Assembly: GCA_051891195.1 (NCBI GenBank)
Contig: JBJFEZ010000054.1
Span: 1 to 27,364, forward strand
Reading direction: 5' to 3'
Source: CAG-273 sp051891195
GTDB lineage: Bacteria; Bacillota; Clostridia; TANB77; CAG-508
Length of the DNA stretch: 27,364 nucleotides
The notes below the pieces were generated by a model, which was given only the letters and a program-made list of their open reading frames with translations, ran no database searches and was not told where the DNA came from. Shown piece after piece: positions 17,325 through 24,709 of this stretch (the first letter of the stretch is position 1; the number at the start of each line of letters is the position of its first letter). The position numbers were made by a program, and so were the translations under genes.

Positions 17325-17357
17325 AGTATAGCAGAGCAAAGTTACAAGCAAGTTACT
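17325..17357 (-). promoter_or_regulatory. Operator and promoter of the transglycosylase gene
   Basis: AGTTAC occurs at 17340-17345 and 17351-17356 (plus-strand writing) with 5 bases between, matching the operator at 12227-12247 at 19 of 21 positions. On the minus strand TATACT (17330-17325) follows 9 bases after the repeats. The same arrangement and spacing in two promoters argues for one shared activator. Confidence 0.7.
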
Positions 17358-17431
17358 AAAAGTATAATTTTCCAATTTTAAGAAATAATAATAGTATAAT
17401 TTATAAAAAACTACCTCATAGCCAATAAAAG

Positions 17432-17471
17432 AAATAAAAAATTCCCAGGCTAAGCCGGGGAATTTTTATTT
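17432..17471 (-). terminator. Intrinsic terminator of the 280-residue protein gene
   Basis: A hairpin directly after the stop at 17471: outer AAAAATTCCC/GGGAATTTTT arms with an inner GGC/GCC extension across one mismatch. On the minus strand it is followed by TTTTTTATTTC. Confidence 0.88.
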
Positions 17472-18313
17472 TATATTGTATTATGTATAGTCATGTCTTT
17501 CGCTCCTATATATACATCTCTGTTTCCATCAAGTTTATGTAATTTTATTATTGTATAATTTTCATAATGATATTCCATACTGCCACCATCGTCATAAGAA
17601 ATAGCTTCTGGGAAATCTTTATTTGCTTTCGTAATTAATCCATCTAAAGTAATCTTTCCGCTTCTTAACGCATCTTCTAATGACATTGTCTTATTATCTA
17701 CAGTAATATTTACTTTGCTTAATCCATAATAGTATAAGTTATAATCTGAATTATTTTTATATAGTTCTGTGTTATTTAATATTTTTTTCTTTCCTTTATT
17801 AACAGTTGTTTCTACCGTTAATGTAAAATCTTCATATCCATTTATTAAAATATTATCCGTATTTATTTGTGCAGGATAACTTTCCATTATACCGCCAGAA
17901 TAATTAATTATAACTTTTCTTCCAACTCCGTATAAATAGTCTATATGATCAGTGCCATAATTAACTACAATTTTATCTGATGATTTTCTTTCTTCTTCAT
18001 CTTCATTTGGCTCTACTATCATATATTTTGTTGTTTCTTCTAATACTGTACCCACAAAACTGCTATATTCGGTATATTCTGTATCATATTTATTAGTAGT
18101 ATTAATAATCTCCATTCCTAATATTTTAATTCCTATACCATCAATATATTCTTTTTCTGCATTTGCTGGAGTTAATTTATGATATTTTGTAACACTATAT
18201 AATAGTGCTTTAAATTCAATACTTCCACCATCTTTTAGTTTCATTGGAATTGGAAATAACAATATTACTAATAATACAATTATTGTTATAATTAAAATAT
18301 TTTTCTTTTTCAT
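17471..18313 (-). CDS. Membrane-anchored extracytoplasmic protein of unknown function
   Basis: A 280-residue protein with a short basic start and one membrane segment (about 4-22), so most of it should lie outside the cell. Right after the anchor comes LKDGGSIEFKALLYSVTKYH (26-45). At about 86-140 a beta-rich stretch (GTVLEETTKYMIVEPNEDEE) resembles OB-like domains of the DUF3221/YobA kind. The C-terminal part (about 205-275: LEDALRSGKITLDGLI, then YDDGGSMEYHY and KLHKLDGNRDVYIG) recalls a DUF4362-like domain. These names are from memory of sequence style. AAGGTGAG precedes the ATG. It lies between secA and the transglycosylase and has its own terminator. Confidence 0.75.
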   Translation of the reverse strand: MKKKNILIITIIVLLVILLFPIPMKLKDGGSIEFKALLYSVTKYHKLTPANAEKEYIDGIGIKILGMEIINTTNKYDTEYTEYSSFVGTVLEETTKYMIVEPNEDEEERKSSDKIVVNYGTDHIDYLYGVGRKVIINYSGGIMESYPAQINTDNILINGYEDFTLTVETTVNKGKKKILNNTELYKNNSDYNLYYYGLSKVNITVDNKTMSLEDALRSGKITLDGLITKANKDFPEAISYDDGGSMEYHYENYTIIKLHKLDGNRDVYIGAKDMTIHNTI

Positions 18314-18405
18314 AAACTCACCTTTTTACCTTTATCTAGATTCTTTGAGTTCTTTTGTAATTTCTCTAAAAAATTCTTCCGACCATTACTGAGTATTGAT
18401 ATTAC

Positions 18406-21150
18406 CTACTTCCCACAGCATTGTTTGTATTTTTTACCCGAACCACATGGACAAGGATCATTTCTGCCAACTTTTGGTCCTTCGTTTACTATTGGAGTAT
18501 TTGAATTTGTTGTTCTTGGAACATTTCCTCCTAATTCCTTTGAAACAGTGTTGTCTAGTCCTTCTCCTGTAATTTTTATTGAAGACGTTCTTTGAACTTC
18601 TCCTTCTCTTTTTCTTGCATTCATTAAGAATTTTACAACATCAGTTTGTATGTCTAAATTCATTTGCTCAAACATATCAAAACCTTCAATTCTATATTGA
18701 ACAACAGGGTCTTTTTGCCCATATGCTTGAAGTCCAATCCCGTCTTTTAGTTCATCCATTGCATCTATATGGTCCATCCATCTTTCATCAACTATTTTTA
18801 GCATAATAACTCTTTCAAGTTCTCTCATATTAGTTTCGCCAATAATCTTTTCTTTTTCTTCATAAATGTTATTAATCTTGGTTTCTAATTCTTCAGTTAC
18901 ATCATTTATTTTAATTTTGTCTTTATGAAGAGAGTCTAAGTCTGAAATTCCATATATTTCTTTAATATCTTGCGCAAATCCTTCTATATTCATATTATCA
19001 GCATCTGATAAATACTCATTTACTGTTTGTTCTGCTAAAGAATACATCATTTTAGTAATATGCTCTTTTAAGTTTTCTCCATTTAGCACTTTTCTTCTTT
19101 CATCATAAATAATACCTCTTTGTACATTCATAACATCATCATAAGAAAGTACATTTTTACGAATACTAAAGTTTCTACCTTCTACTTTCTTTTGAGCGTT
19201 TTCTACAGCATTAGATATTATTTTGGCTTCAATAGGCATATCTTCATCTGCTCCAAGAGTATCATAAACTCTTGTAATCATATCTCCACCAAAAATTTTC
19301 ATTAAGTCGTCATCTAATCCTATATAGAATCTTGATTCACCTACATCTCCTTGACGACCACTACGTCCACGAAGCTGATTGTCAATTCTTCTAGACTCGT
19401 GTCTTTCTGTACCAATAATTTTTAAACCACCGGCATCTATTACTTTTTGTTTTTCATCTTTAATTTCATTGTCAAATTTGTCTTTTAATTCTTTAAATTT
19501 CTTTCTTGAAGTTAATATAGCTTCATCTGAGGTTTCGTTAAACGCTGTTGCTTGCTCAATTTGTTCATCTGTATAACCAAGTTTTCTCATTTCTTGTTTT
19601 GCTAAATATTCACTGTTACCACCAAGCATAATATCAGTTCCACGTCCTGCCATATTTGTAGCTATTGTAACAGCTCCAAACTTTCCTGCTTGTGCTATAA
19701 TTTCAGCTTCTTTTTCGTGGAATTTAGCATTTAATACTTGATGCTTAATTCCTTCTTTTTTTAGCATATTGCTTAGCTTTTCAGATTTTTCTATAGAAAC
19801 AGTACCAACTAGTACAGGTTGCCCTTTTTCATAGCTTTTTTTAATATCTTCTATAACTGCTCTGAACTTTGCGTTTTCATTTTTATATATAATATCGTGA
19901 TGATCTTGACGTACCATTTCTTTGTTTGTTGGTATTTCAATTACGTCTAATTTATATATTTCTTCAAATTCTGCTTCTTCTGTCATAGCAGTACCAGTCA
20001 TTCCTGCAAGTTTATCATACATTCTAAAGTAGTTTTGGAATGTAATTGTTGCTAATGTTTTAGATTCATCTGCAATTTTTACGTGTTCTTTTGCTTCAAT
20101 AGCTTGATGAAGTCCATTATTGTATCTTCTACCATACATAATTCTTCCTGTAAATTCATCTACTATAAGAACTTCGCCATCTTTAACAATATAGTCTATA
20201 TCTTTTTTCATAATTCCGTGTGCACGTAATGCTTGGTTAATATTATGTACTAATTCAGAGTTTTCAATATCATTAAAGTTTTCTAAGTTAAATTCTCTTT
20301 CAGCCTTTTGAATACCTTTTTGTGTTAGTGAAGCGGATTTTGCTTTTAAGTCTACTATATAGTCATAGTTTTCGTTGTCTTCTGCTTGTTCTTCATTTTT
20401 TATATCTTCTTCTACTATAACTTTTGGTGTTAGTTTTGTTACAAAGTCGTTAGCTTTTTTATATAAGTCTGATGATTGTGCTCCACGTCCTGATATAATT
20501 AAAGGTGTACGAGCTTCATCTATTAAAATACTATCAATTTCGTCAACTATAGCATAGTTTAATTCTCTTTGAACTAATTGTTCTTTGTATATAACCATAT
20601 TATCTCTTAAGTAGTCAAAACCAAATTCATTATTAGTACCATATGTTACATCTGCATTATATGCAGCTCTTTTTAATTCTGGATTCATTCCACTAATAAC
20701 TAGCCCAACTGTTAAGCCTAAGAATTTATATACTTTTCCCATCCATTCACTATCTCTTTTTGCTAAATAATCATTAACTGTAACAACGTGAACTCCTTTT
20801 CCTGTTAAAGCATTTAAATATACTGGCAATGTTGCAACAAGAGTTTTACCTTCACCTGTTTTCATTTCTGCTATTCTTCCTTGGTGCAATATAATTCCAC
20901 CTATTAATTGAACATCAAAGTGTCTCATTCCTAACACTCTTTTTGATGCCTCTCTTACAACAGCAAAAGCTTCTGGAAGAATACTATCTAGAGTTTCTCC
21001 TTCTTGTACTCTCTTTTTAAATTCTGCTGTTTTGTTTCTTAAGTTTTCATCTGATAATTTTTCAATTTCAGGCTCTAAACTATTTATTTTTTCTACTATT
21101 GGTTTTATTCTTTTAACTTCTTTTTGGCTATATGTTTTAAATAATCCCAT
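18406..21150 (-). CDS. secA: Preprotein translocase ATPase SecA
   Basis: Motor ATPase that drives secretory proteins through SecYEG. I place the start at ATG 21150 (MGLFKTYSQKEVKRI), which matches known SecA N-termini and has AAGGAA upstream; a TTG six codons earlier is less likely. The 914 residues include Walker A GEGKTLVA, the DEAD-like VDEIDSILIDEARTPLIISG, the preprotein cross-linking domain with an acidic insert, motif VI region (GRGTDI, QLRGRSGRQGD) and the C-terminal zinc-binding SEC-C tail GRNDPCPCGSGKKYKQCCGK. prfB, the usual downstream neighbour in many Bacillota, is about 13.6 kb away here. Confidence 0.99.
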   Translation of the reverse strand: MGLFKTYSQKEVKRIKPIVEKINSLEPEIEKLSDENLRNKTAEFKKRVQEGETLDSILPEAFAVVREASKRVLGMRHFDVQLIGGIILHQGRIAEMKTGEGKTLVATLPVYLNALTGKGVHVVTVNDYLAKRDSEWMGKVYKFLGLTVGLVISGMNPELKRAAYNADVTYGTNNEFGFDYLRDNMVIYKEQLVQRELNYAIVDEIDSILIDEARTPLIISGRGAQSSDLYKKANDFVTKLTPKVIVEEDIKNEEQAEDNENYDYIVDLKAKSASLTQKGIQKAEREFNLENFNDIENSELVHNINQALRAHGIMKKDIDYIVKDGEVLIVDEFTGRIMYGRRYNNGLHQAIEAKEHVKIADESKTLATITFQNYFRMYDKLAGMTGTAMTEEAEFEEIYKLDVIEIPTNKEMVRQDHHDIIYKNENAKFRAVIEDIKKSYEKGQPVLVGTVSIEKSEKLSNMLKKEGIKHQVLNAKFHEKEAEIIAQAGKFGAVTIATNMAGRGTDIMLGGNSEYLAKQEMRKLGYTDEQIEQATAFNETSDEAILTSRKKFKELKDKFDNEIKDEKQKVIDAGGLKIIGTERHESRRIDNQLRGRSGRQGDVGESRFYIGLDDDLMKIFGGDMITRVYDTLGADEDMPIEAKIISNAVENAQKKVEGRNFSIRKNVLSYDDVMNVQRGIIYDERRKVLNGENLKEHITKMMYSLAEQTVNEYLSDADNMNIEGFAQDIKEIYGISDLDSLHKDKIKINDVTEELETKINNIYEEKEKIIGETNMRELERVIMLKIVDERWMDHIDAMDELKDGIGLQAYGQKDPVVQYRIEGFDMFEQMNLDIQTDVVKFLMNARKREGEVQRTSSIKITGEGLDNTVSKELGGNVPRTTNSNTPIVNEGPKVGRNDPCPCGSGKKYKQCCGK

Positions 21151-21184
21151 TGTTCTTTTCCTTTCCAAATTATTATACTATCAT

Positions 21185-21213
21185 ACTATATCACTTTTAT
21201 GTAAAAATCGCAA
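21185..21213 (-). promoter_or_regulatory. Likely secA promoter
   Basis: TTGCGA (21213-21208), a 17-base spacer and TATAGT (21190-21185) on the minus strand, about 35 bases before the secA ATG. A second -10-like TATAAT lies closer to the gene, so the exact start is uncertain. Confidence 0.5.
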
Positions 21214-21315
21214 GAAAAATATGGTATTAATAGAAATTTTTGTAGCTTAAATAGAATATCTCTTCTTTTATTTTCATACATTTTAGTAATTAGATATGTA
21301 AAGGATGGATTAAAA

Positions 21316-21858
21316 ATGTTTATTTGTAATTTAAAGGTAAATGGAAGTAAATTAGGTAAAATATTTTTAGGTATTTTATTTGCAATTATAATTATAATAA
21401 CAATTATTGTTATATACCGTATTTTAGGAAATAATTTTTTTAAAACAAATGATAATATAAGCTCTCCTGAAGTTCAAGAACTAACTACTGCTAATTATAC
21501 TAATGTTTTACAAACTGTTCATAATAATATAGATGAATATATTGGCCTACAAATAAAGTTTTCTGGTTATATATATAGAATGATAGATTTTAATCAAAAT
21601 CAGTTTGTATTAGCCAGAGATATGGTTATTTCTTCTGATTTTCAAACTGTTGTTGTTGGCTTTTTATGTGAATGTGAAGATATAAAACAATATGAAGATT
21701 GTACTTGGATTGAAGTTGAAGGTAAAATTACTAAAGGTAGCTATCACGGAGATATGCCTATTGTTAAAGTTGAAAAAATACAAAGAATTGATAAACCTTC
21801 TGATGAATATGTTTACCCTCCTGATGAGTCATTTGTACCAACCATGAGTATTCTTTAA
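21316..21858 (+). CDS. Membrane-anchored OB-fold-like protein, TIGR03943/DUF1980-like
   Basis: The only long plus-strand gene in the window, divergent from secA. The 180 residues have one membrane segment (about 17-35) and an extracytoplasmic domain. The core IGLQIKFSGYIYRM, then NQFVLARDMVISSDF, VVVGFLCECEDI and DCTWIEVEGKITKG reads as the five-strand pattern of an OB fold and resembles the C-terminal domain of the TIGR03943/YcgQ family, which in other bacteria is paired with a permease of the YcgR (DUF318) type. Two cysteines in CECE and one in DC may bind metal. No such permease is adjacent. The ATG at 21316 follows AAAGGATGG. It ends at a shared bidirectional terminator. Confidence 0.75.
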   Translation: MFICNLKVNGSKLGKIFLGILFAIIIIITIIVIYRILGNNFFKTNDNISSPEVQELTTANYTNVLQTVHNNIDEYIGLQIKFSGYIYRMIDFNQNQFVLARDMVISSDFQTVVVGFLCECEDIKQYEDCTWIEVEGKITKGSYHGDMPIVKVEKIQRIDKPSDEYVYPPDESFVPTMSIL

Positions 21859-21991
21859 GTAACAATTTTCTATTATCTAACTTTTTTCATTGTTGCATTT
21901 TAGTACAAACAAGCTTTGTAGGAACTAGTATATTTTACATATGTATTGTAATTATGGCATTTGTATTCAGCAAAGTTAATAAGAAGTAACC

Positions 21992-22034
21992 AACAATTAA
22001 AAAAGCTTGTTCACAACAAGCTTTTTTAATTGTT
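21992..22034. terminator. Perfect 20-bp bidirectional terminator
   Basis: Arms 21992-22011 and 22015-22034 are exact complements over 20 bases with a 3-base loop (CAC). A-run and T-run in the arms give U-tracts in both directions. It serves the convergent genes at 21316-21858 and 22033-23127 and overlaps the last two bases of the latter's stop codon. Confidence 0.95.
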
Positions 22035-23127
22035 ATCTTTCAAATATAGATTTAAATAATCCTTTATCTATAAAAGTAGCAAATACATTTTTTAAAACAA
22101 TTAGCAATATTGGCCCTATAATCATTCCTGCTACACCCATAAATTTGAAACCAGTATACATTGCAATTAGGGTAAATATTGGATGTATACCTATTTTTCC
22201 ACTTACAATTTTAGGTTCTATTAATTGTCTTACAACAGACATAATAGCCCATAAAACTAAAATGCTTACAGCCAAAGTGTAATCTCCCGTACACGCTGTT
22301 ATAATAGCCCATGGAATCATAAAAGTTCCAGAACCAAAAATTGGTAGTAAATCAATAAAACCAATAATTAAAGCCATTATTAAAGGATATTGCACATTTA
22401 GTCCTATAAAATGGAAAATATATAATCCAACTAGTGAAATAATAAATGATATAAATACTAAAATAAGCTCTGCTTTTAAATATGCACCTAAAGATTTTGT
22501 AAGTTCTTTTAAATGCATCCCTATTTTCTTTACCCACGTTTGTGGCATATGATGCTCTAATTGATCTATCATATAGACTTTATCTACACATATGAAATAT
22601 AAAGATAATATAGTAACAACAGTATATACCCCTATTGTTGGTACTGATGTAAGAAAATTAATTGCATTTGTTAGTGCATTTTTGGCCCAATTAGTTAAAT
22701 TTCCCAAAAATTCCACTGCAGAACCCTGTATTGTACTCATAATATTATCAGGTATTTGTAATTTATTGAAATCAATTTTTGAAATAATATTTTGTACTAG
22801 TCTATATGCTTGTTCTATATAGTCGTTTAAATTAGTAAGTAAATTATATGCCTCTGATACCAGTGTTATAGATACCCAAATTAGCATTCCTGCAATAATT
22901 AATATGGCTATTACAAATATAATTATTGAACTAGTTCTTCGTTTTAACTTAGTTTTTCTCATAATAAACCTAATACAAGGTTCTAATATTAAAGATATTA
23001 CAAAAGCTATTAAAAAAGGTATGTAAAATATAGCTAATTTAAAGCCTAAATAAAAGCCAAAAATAGATAAAGCTAGTATAAATATATTTTTTATTACTTT
23101 TCCCCAATAATTCATATCTATAATCAT
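22033..23127 (-). CDS. ytvI: Sporulation membrane protein YtvI-like (AI-2E transporter superfamily)
   Basis: Polytopic membrane protein of 364 residues with about eight membrane segments, starting near 14-30, 32-48, 67-90, then 155-180, 212-240, 245-265, 270-295 and 310-345. An amphipathic region rich in N, Q and I (about 92-150) lies between the third and fourth. The C-terminal signature GFIDLLPIFGSGTFMIPWAI and RQLIEPKIVSGKIGIHP is characteristic of the AI-2E/UPF0118 superfamily, and the overall style fits the sporulation branch YtvI. The transported substrate is unknown. ATG 23127 has GAAGGGAAG upstream; a second ATG four codons later is possible. Confidence 0.85.
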   Translation of the reverse strand: MIIDMNYWGKVIKNIFILALSIFGFYLGFKLAIFYIPFLIAFVISLILEPCIRFIMRKTKLKRRTSSIIIFVIAILIIAGMLIWVSITLVSEAYNLLTNLNDYIEQAYRLVQNIISKIDFNKLQIPDNIMSTIQGSAVEFLGNLTNWAKNALTNAINFLTSVPTIGVYTVVTILSLYFICVDKVYMIDQLEHHMPQTWVKKIGMHLKELTKSLGAYLKAELILVFISFIISLVGLYIFHFIGLNVQYPLIMALIIGFIDLLPIFGSGTFMIPWAIITACTGDYTLAVSILVLWAIMSVVRQLIEPKIVSGKIGIHPIFTLIAMYTGFKFMGVAGMIIGPILLIVLKNVFATFIDKGLFKSIFER

Positions 23128-23180
23128 ATGTATATCTTCCCTTCTTCTTCTATTTTATGTTTAAAATGGCTAATTTATGC

Positions 23181-23208
23181 GCTTTAGCCCCGCTTTACGG
23201 GGCTAAGC
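23181..23208 (-). other. GC-rich hairpin after the CBS gene
   Basis: TTAGCCCCG (23184-23192) and CGGGGCTAA (23198-23206) form a perfect 9-bp stem with a 5-base loop, two bases from the CBS gene's 3' end. It stands out in this AT-rich DNA. No T-run follows on either strand, so it may be an mRNA-stabilising or weak, possibly Rho-assisted, 3' end rather than a standard terminator. Confidence 0.6.
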
Positions 23209-23209
23209 T

Positions 23210-23647
23210 TTATTGTGCATTATACTTATTGCATTTACAAATACAATTTAAAGTATTTGTTACAGTAGTATCACTTACTTGTTCATTTGCAGACAAATCA
23301 CCTAAAGTTAGAATTCCTACAATTTTATTGTTTTCTATAATAGGAATTCTTTTTACTTGATTTTCAGACATTAGACGCTCAGCCTCTTGTATATCTGCTT
23401 CTGAATCACAGCAACATACTTCACAAGTCATAATTTCACTAACAGGTGTAGTTTTAGGGTCTTTATTACATGCAACACATCTTAATGTAATATCACGGTC
23501 TGTAACTAAACCAACAACATTTTTTGAATTATCACATACAGGAATACATCCAATATGATTATTGCTCATCATAGCAGCACAATCGTGTACTGTACTAGAT
23601 GGTACAGCACATACTACATTGTTACACATACAATCTTTAACTTTCAT
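23210..23647 (-). CDS. Cysteine-rich CBS-domain protein
   Basis: A 145-residue soluble protein with two CBS domains (about 1-60 and 68-125), the stand-alone Bateman module that binds adenine nucleotides or similar ligands. Marks are the IPVCDNSKNVVGLVTDRDI and IPIIENNKIVGILTLGDL strands. It is odd for its cysteines, 15 in 145 residues, clustered as DCMC, GCIPVC, RCVAC, TCEVCCC and a C-terminal NCICKC. That suggests metal or redox binding, or disulphide cross-linking, for example in a spore layer; this is inference. GAAAGGA lies before the ATG. It is a single gene with coat-like and sporulation neighbours. Confidence 0.88.
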   Translation of the reverse strand: MKVKDCMCNNVVCAVPSSTVHDCAAMMSNNHIGCIPVCDNSKNVVGLVTDRDITLRCVACNKDPKTTPVSEIMTCEVCCCDSEADIQEAERLMSENQVKRIPIIENNKIVGILTLGDLSANEQVSDTTVTNTLNCICKCNKYNAQ

Positions 23648-23710
23648 ACTATCTTATCCTTTCTATTTATTATTTGAAAAAACTTTCAAGCTTTTAATAT
23701 TATTTTGAAC

Positions 23711-23751
23711 AAAAATAAAAAAGATATGCAGTATATTTTTGCATATCTTTT
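23711..23751 (-). terminator. Intrinsic terminator of the coat-like gene
   Basis: A perfect 12-bp stem, AAAAGATATGCA (23719-23730) and its complement (23740-23751), with a 9-base loop, is followed on the minus strand by TTTATTTTTG. It begins 9 bases beyond the stop at 23760. Confidence 0.88.
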
Positions 23752-23759
23752 AAAATTTT

Positions 23760-24407
23760 TTAATAATCAAAATAATTTCTATCTATTCTTGGTTCCATTG
23801 GCGGTCTGCCACCTGGAAATGGTGGTCTTCCTGGTCCGCCTGGGAATGGTGGTCGTGGTGGTCTTGGACGATGTGGTCTATGCCCACCTCCAAACAATCT
23901 TTGCAATATTAAAATTCTAATTAAATCTCTTAATAGAAAATTAGATTGTCTTGTTTCTTGCTTTTGAATTGATATTTCTCTATTTTCGCTATTTATAGGT
24001 GTTCTTTTTGAAGTATTATTATCTGTCTTTATTTCACTTCTTGATTTTGAACTACTACTACTTTCTCTATTATCGTTTTTTTTGGTTTCTACCCTTACAT
24101 TTACAACAGTTCCGTTGCTTTCAACTAAGTTATATACTTCATTAGTAAGACGTTCAACAGATTCTCTTGTAATAGGCTCTGTATTTGCTTCACATACTCT
24201 ACACACTATTGGATATATTGTATTATAGCTATCAGGATATAAAGCTTGAATTTCATTTTCTGTTAAAGTTGTTGATAATTGATTTGAATAGTATGTATTT
24301 TCAGATGCTCTGTTAGCTGTATAATCATATGTTTCATAAATATTAGGATCACTTGATGGATAGCCTAATACTTGACGCATATAATCTTCATAATTTTGGT
24401 AATACAT
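23760..24407 (-). CDS. Possible spore-surface protein with Pro/Gly/Arg-rich tail
   Basis: A 215-residue protein with no membrane segment or signal peptide. The first 100 residues are Tyr- and Asn-rich and contain a recurrent clostridial block ALYPDSYNTIYPIVCRVCEA, with a CxxC pair at about 68-71, then PITRESVERLTNEVYNLV. A Ser/Lys/Asn-rich linker (about 108-150) leads to a hydrophobic helix (LLRDLIRILILQRLF) and a tail of Pro, Gly and Arg (GGGHRPHRPRPPRPPFPGG and repeats of it). This composition is common in spore coat or exosporium proteins, and the promoter looks sigma-K-like, but I cannot name a family. AAGGGAGG precedes the ATG. Confidence 0.7.
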   Translation of the reverse strand: MYYQNYEDYMRQVLGYPSSDPNIYETYDYTANRASENTYYSNQLSTTLTENEIQALYPDSYNTIYPIVCRVCEANTEPITRESVERLTNEVYNLVESNGTVVNVRVETKKNDNRESSSSSKSRSEIKTDNNTSKRTPINSENREISIQKQETRQSNFLLRDLIRILILQRLFGGGHRPHRPRPPRPPFPGGPGRPPFPGGRPPMEPRIDRNYFDY

Positions 24408-24433
24408 ATAATACCTCCCTTTTAAATTTAGTG

Positions 24434-24462
24434 TATTATATGTAATTAGTTTAAAAATTGTT
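24434..24462 (-). promoter_or_regulatory. Sigma-K/sigma-E-like promoter of the coat-like gene
   Basis: On the minus strand CATATAATA (24442-24434) fits the -10 consensus of mother-cell sigma factors (CATA-N3-TA). AACA (24462-24459) lies 16 bases upstream, where sigma-K needs AC. TATAAT inside the -10 could also serve sigma-A, but no sigma-A -35 is present. The gene starts at 24407. Confidence 0.55.
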
Positions 24463-24494
24463 ACAGTATAATTAATGCTAAAGTTGCTACTTCT

Positions 24495-24669
24495 TGTGAC
24501 ATTAGTAATATAATACTTTTTTAGAGCGTGGTTTCGTGGGGACCGACAAGTTAGAAACCGCTGAAGGATTGCACGGATAGTAACTTATTTTTGTGATAGC
24601 AATCCGATTGCGGTTTCTTCGCAGTTGGGGGTTGGAGCGATAAAAAAGTATTATATTACTAATGTCACA
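24495..24669 (+). ncRNA. Structured non-coding RNA candidate, possibly raiA-motif class
   Basis: A perfect 29-bp stem (24495-24523 with 24641-24669) closes a 117-base domain much richer in G+C than its surroundings. Inside are GAAACCGC/GCGGTTTC (24554-24561 with 24610-24617) and, nested within it, GGATTGC/GCAATCC (24566-24572 with 24599-24605). AAGTTA (24548-24553) can pair with TAACTT (24581-24586) in the inner loop, making a pseudoknot. GTGGTTTC (24529-24536) could pair with the same GAAACCGC as an alternative. No ORF or start with RBS fits. The plus strand is favoured by G-rich loops, a G-U pair in the alternative helix and TATAAT at 24467-24472. raiA-motif RNAs occur near the raiA/secA region in Clostridia, which makes that class the first guess. 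No U-tract follows the last stem. Confidence 0.7.
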
Positions 24670-24709
24670 TTGGTGATTTCTTTTAACATCATTGTATTTA
24701 AGAACTGTA

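Noticed and set aside
21859..21990. Open frame after the OB-like gene ending in KVNKK
   Set aside because: No start codon with a ribosome binding site except an internal ATG giving 11 residues; probably chance in AT-rich DNA.
23674..23689. TTGAAA/TTTCAA palindrome upstream of the CBS gene as an operator
   Set aside because: Only 6 bp per arm in AT-rich DNA, no second copy in the window, and no known regulator to link it to.
24495..24669. The 29-bp inverted repeats as ends of a MITE
   Set aside because: No flanking target duplication was seen, and the interior forms consistent nested helices plus a pseudoknot. Not excluded, but the RNA reading explains more.
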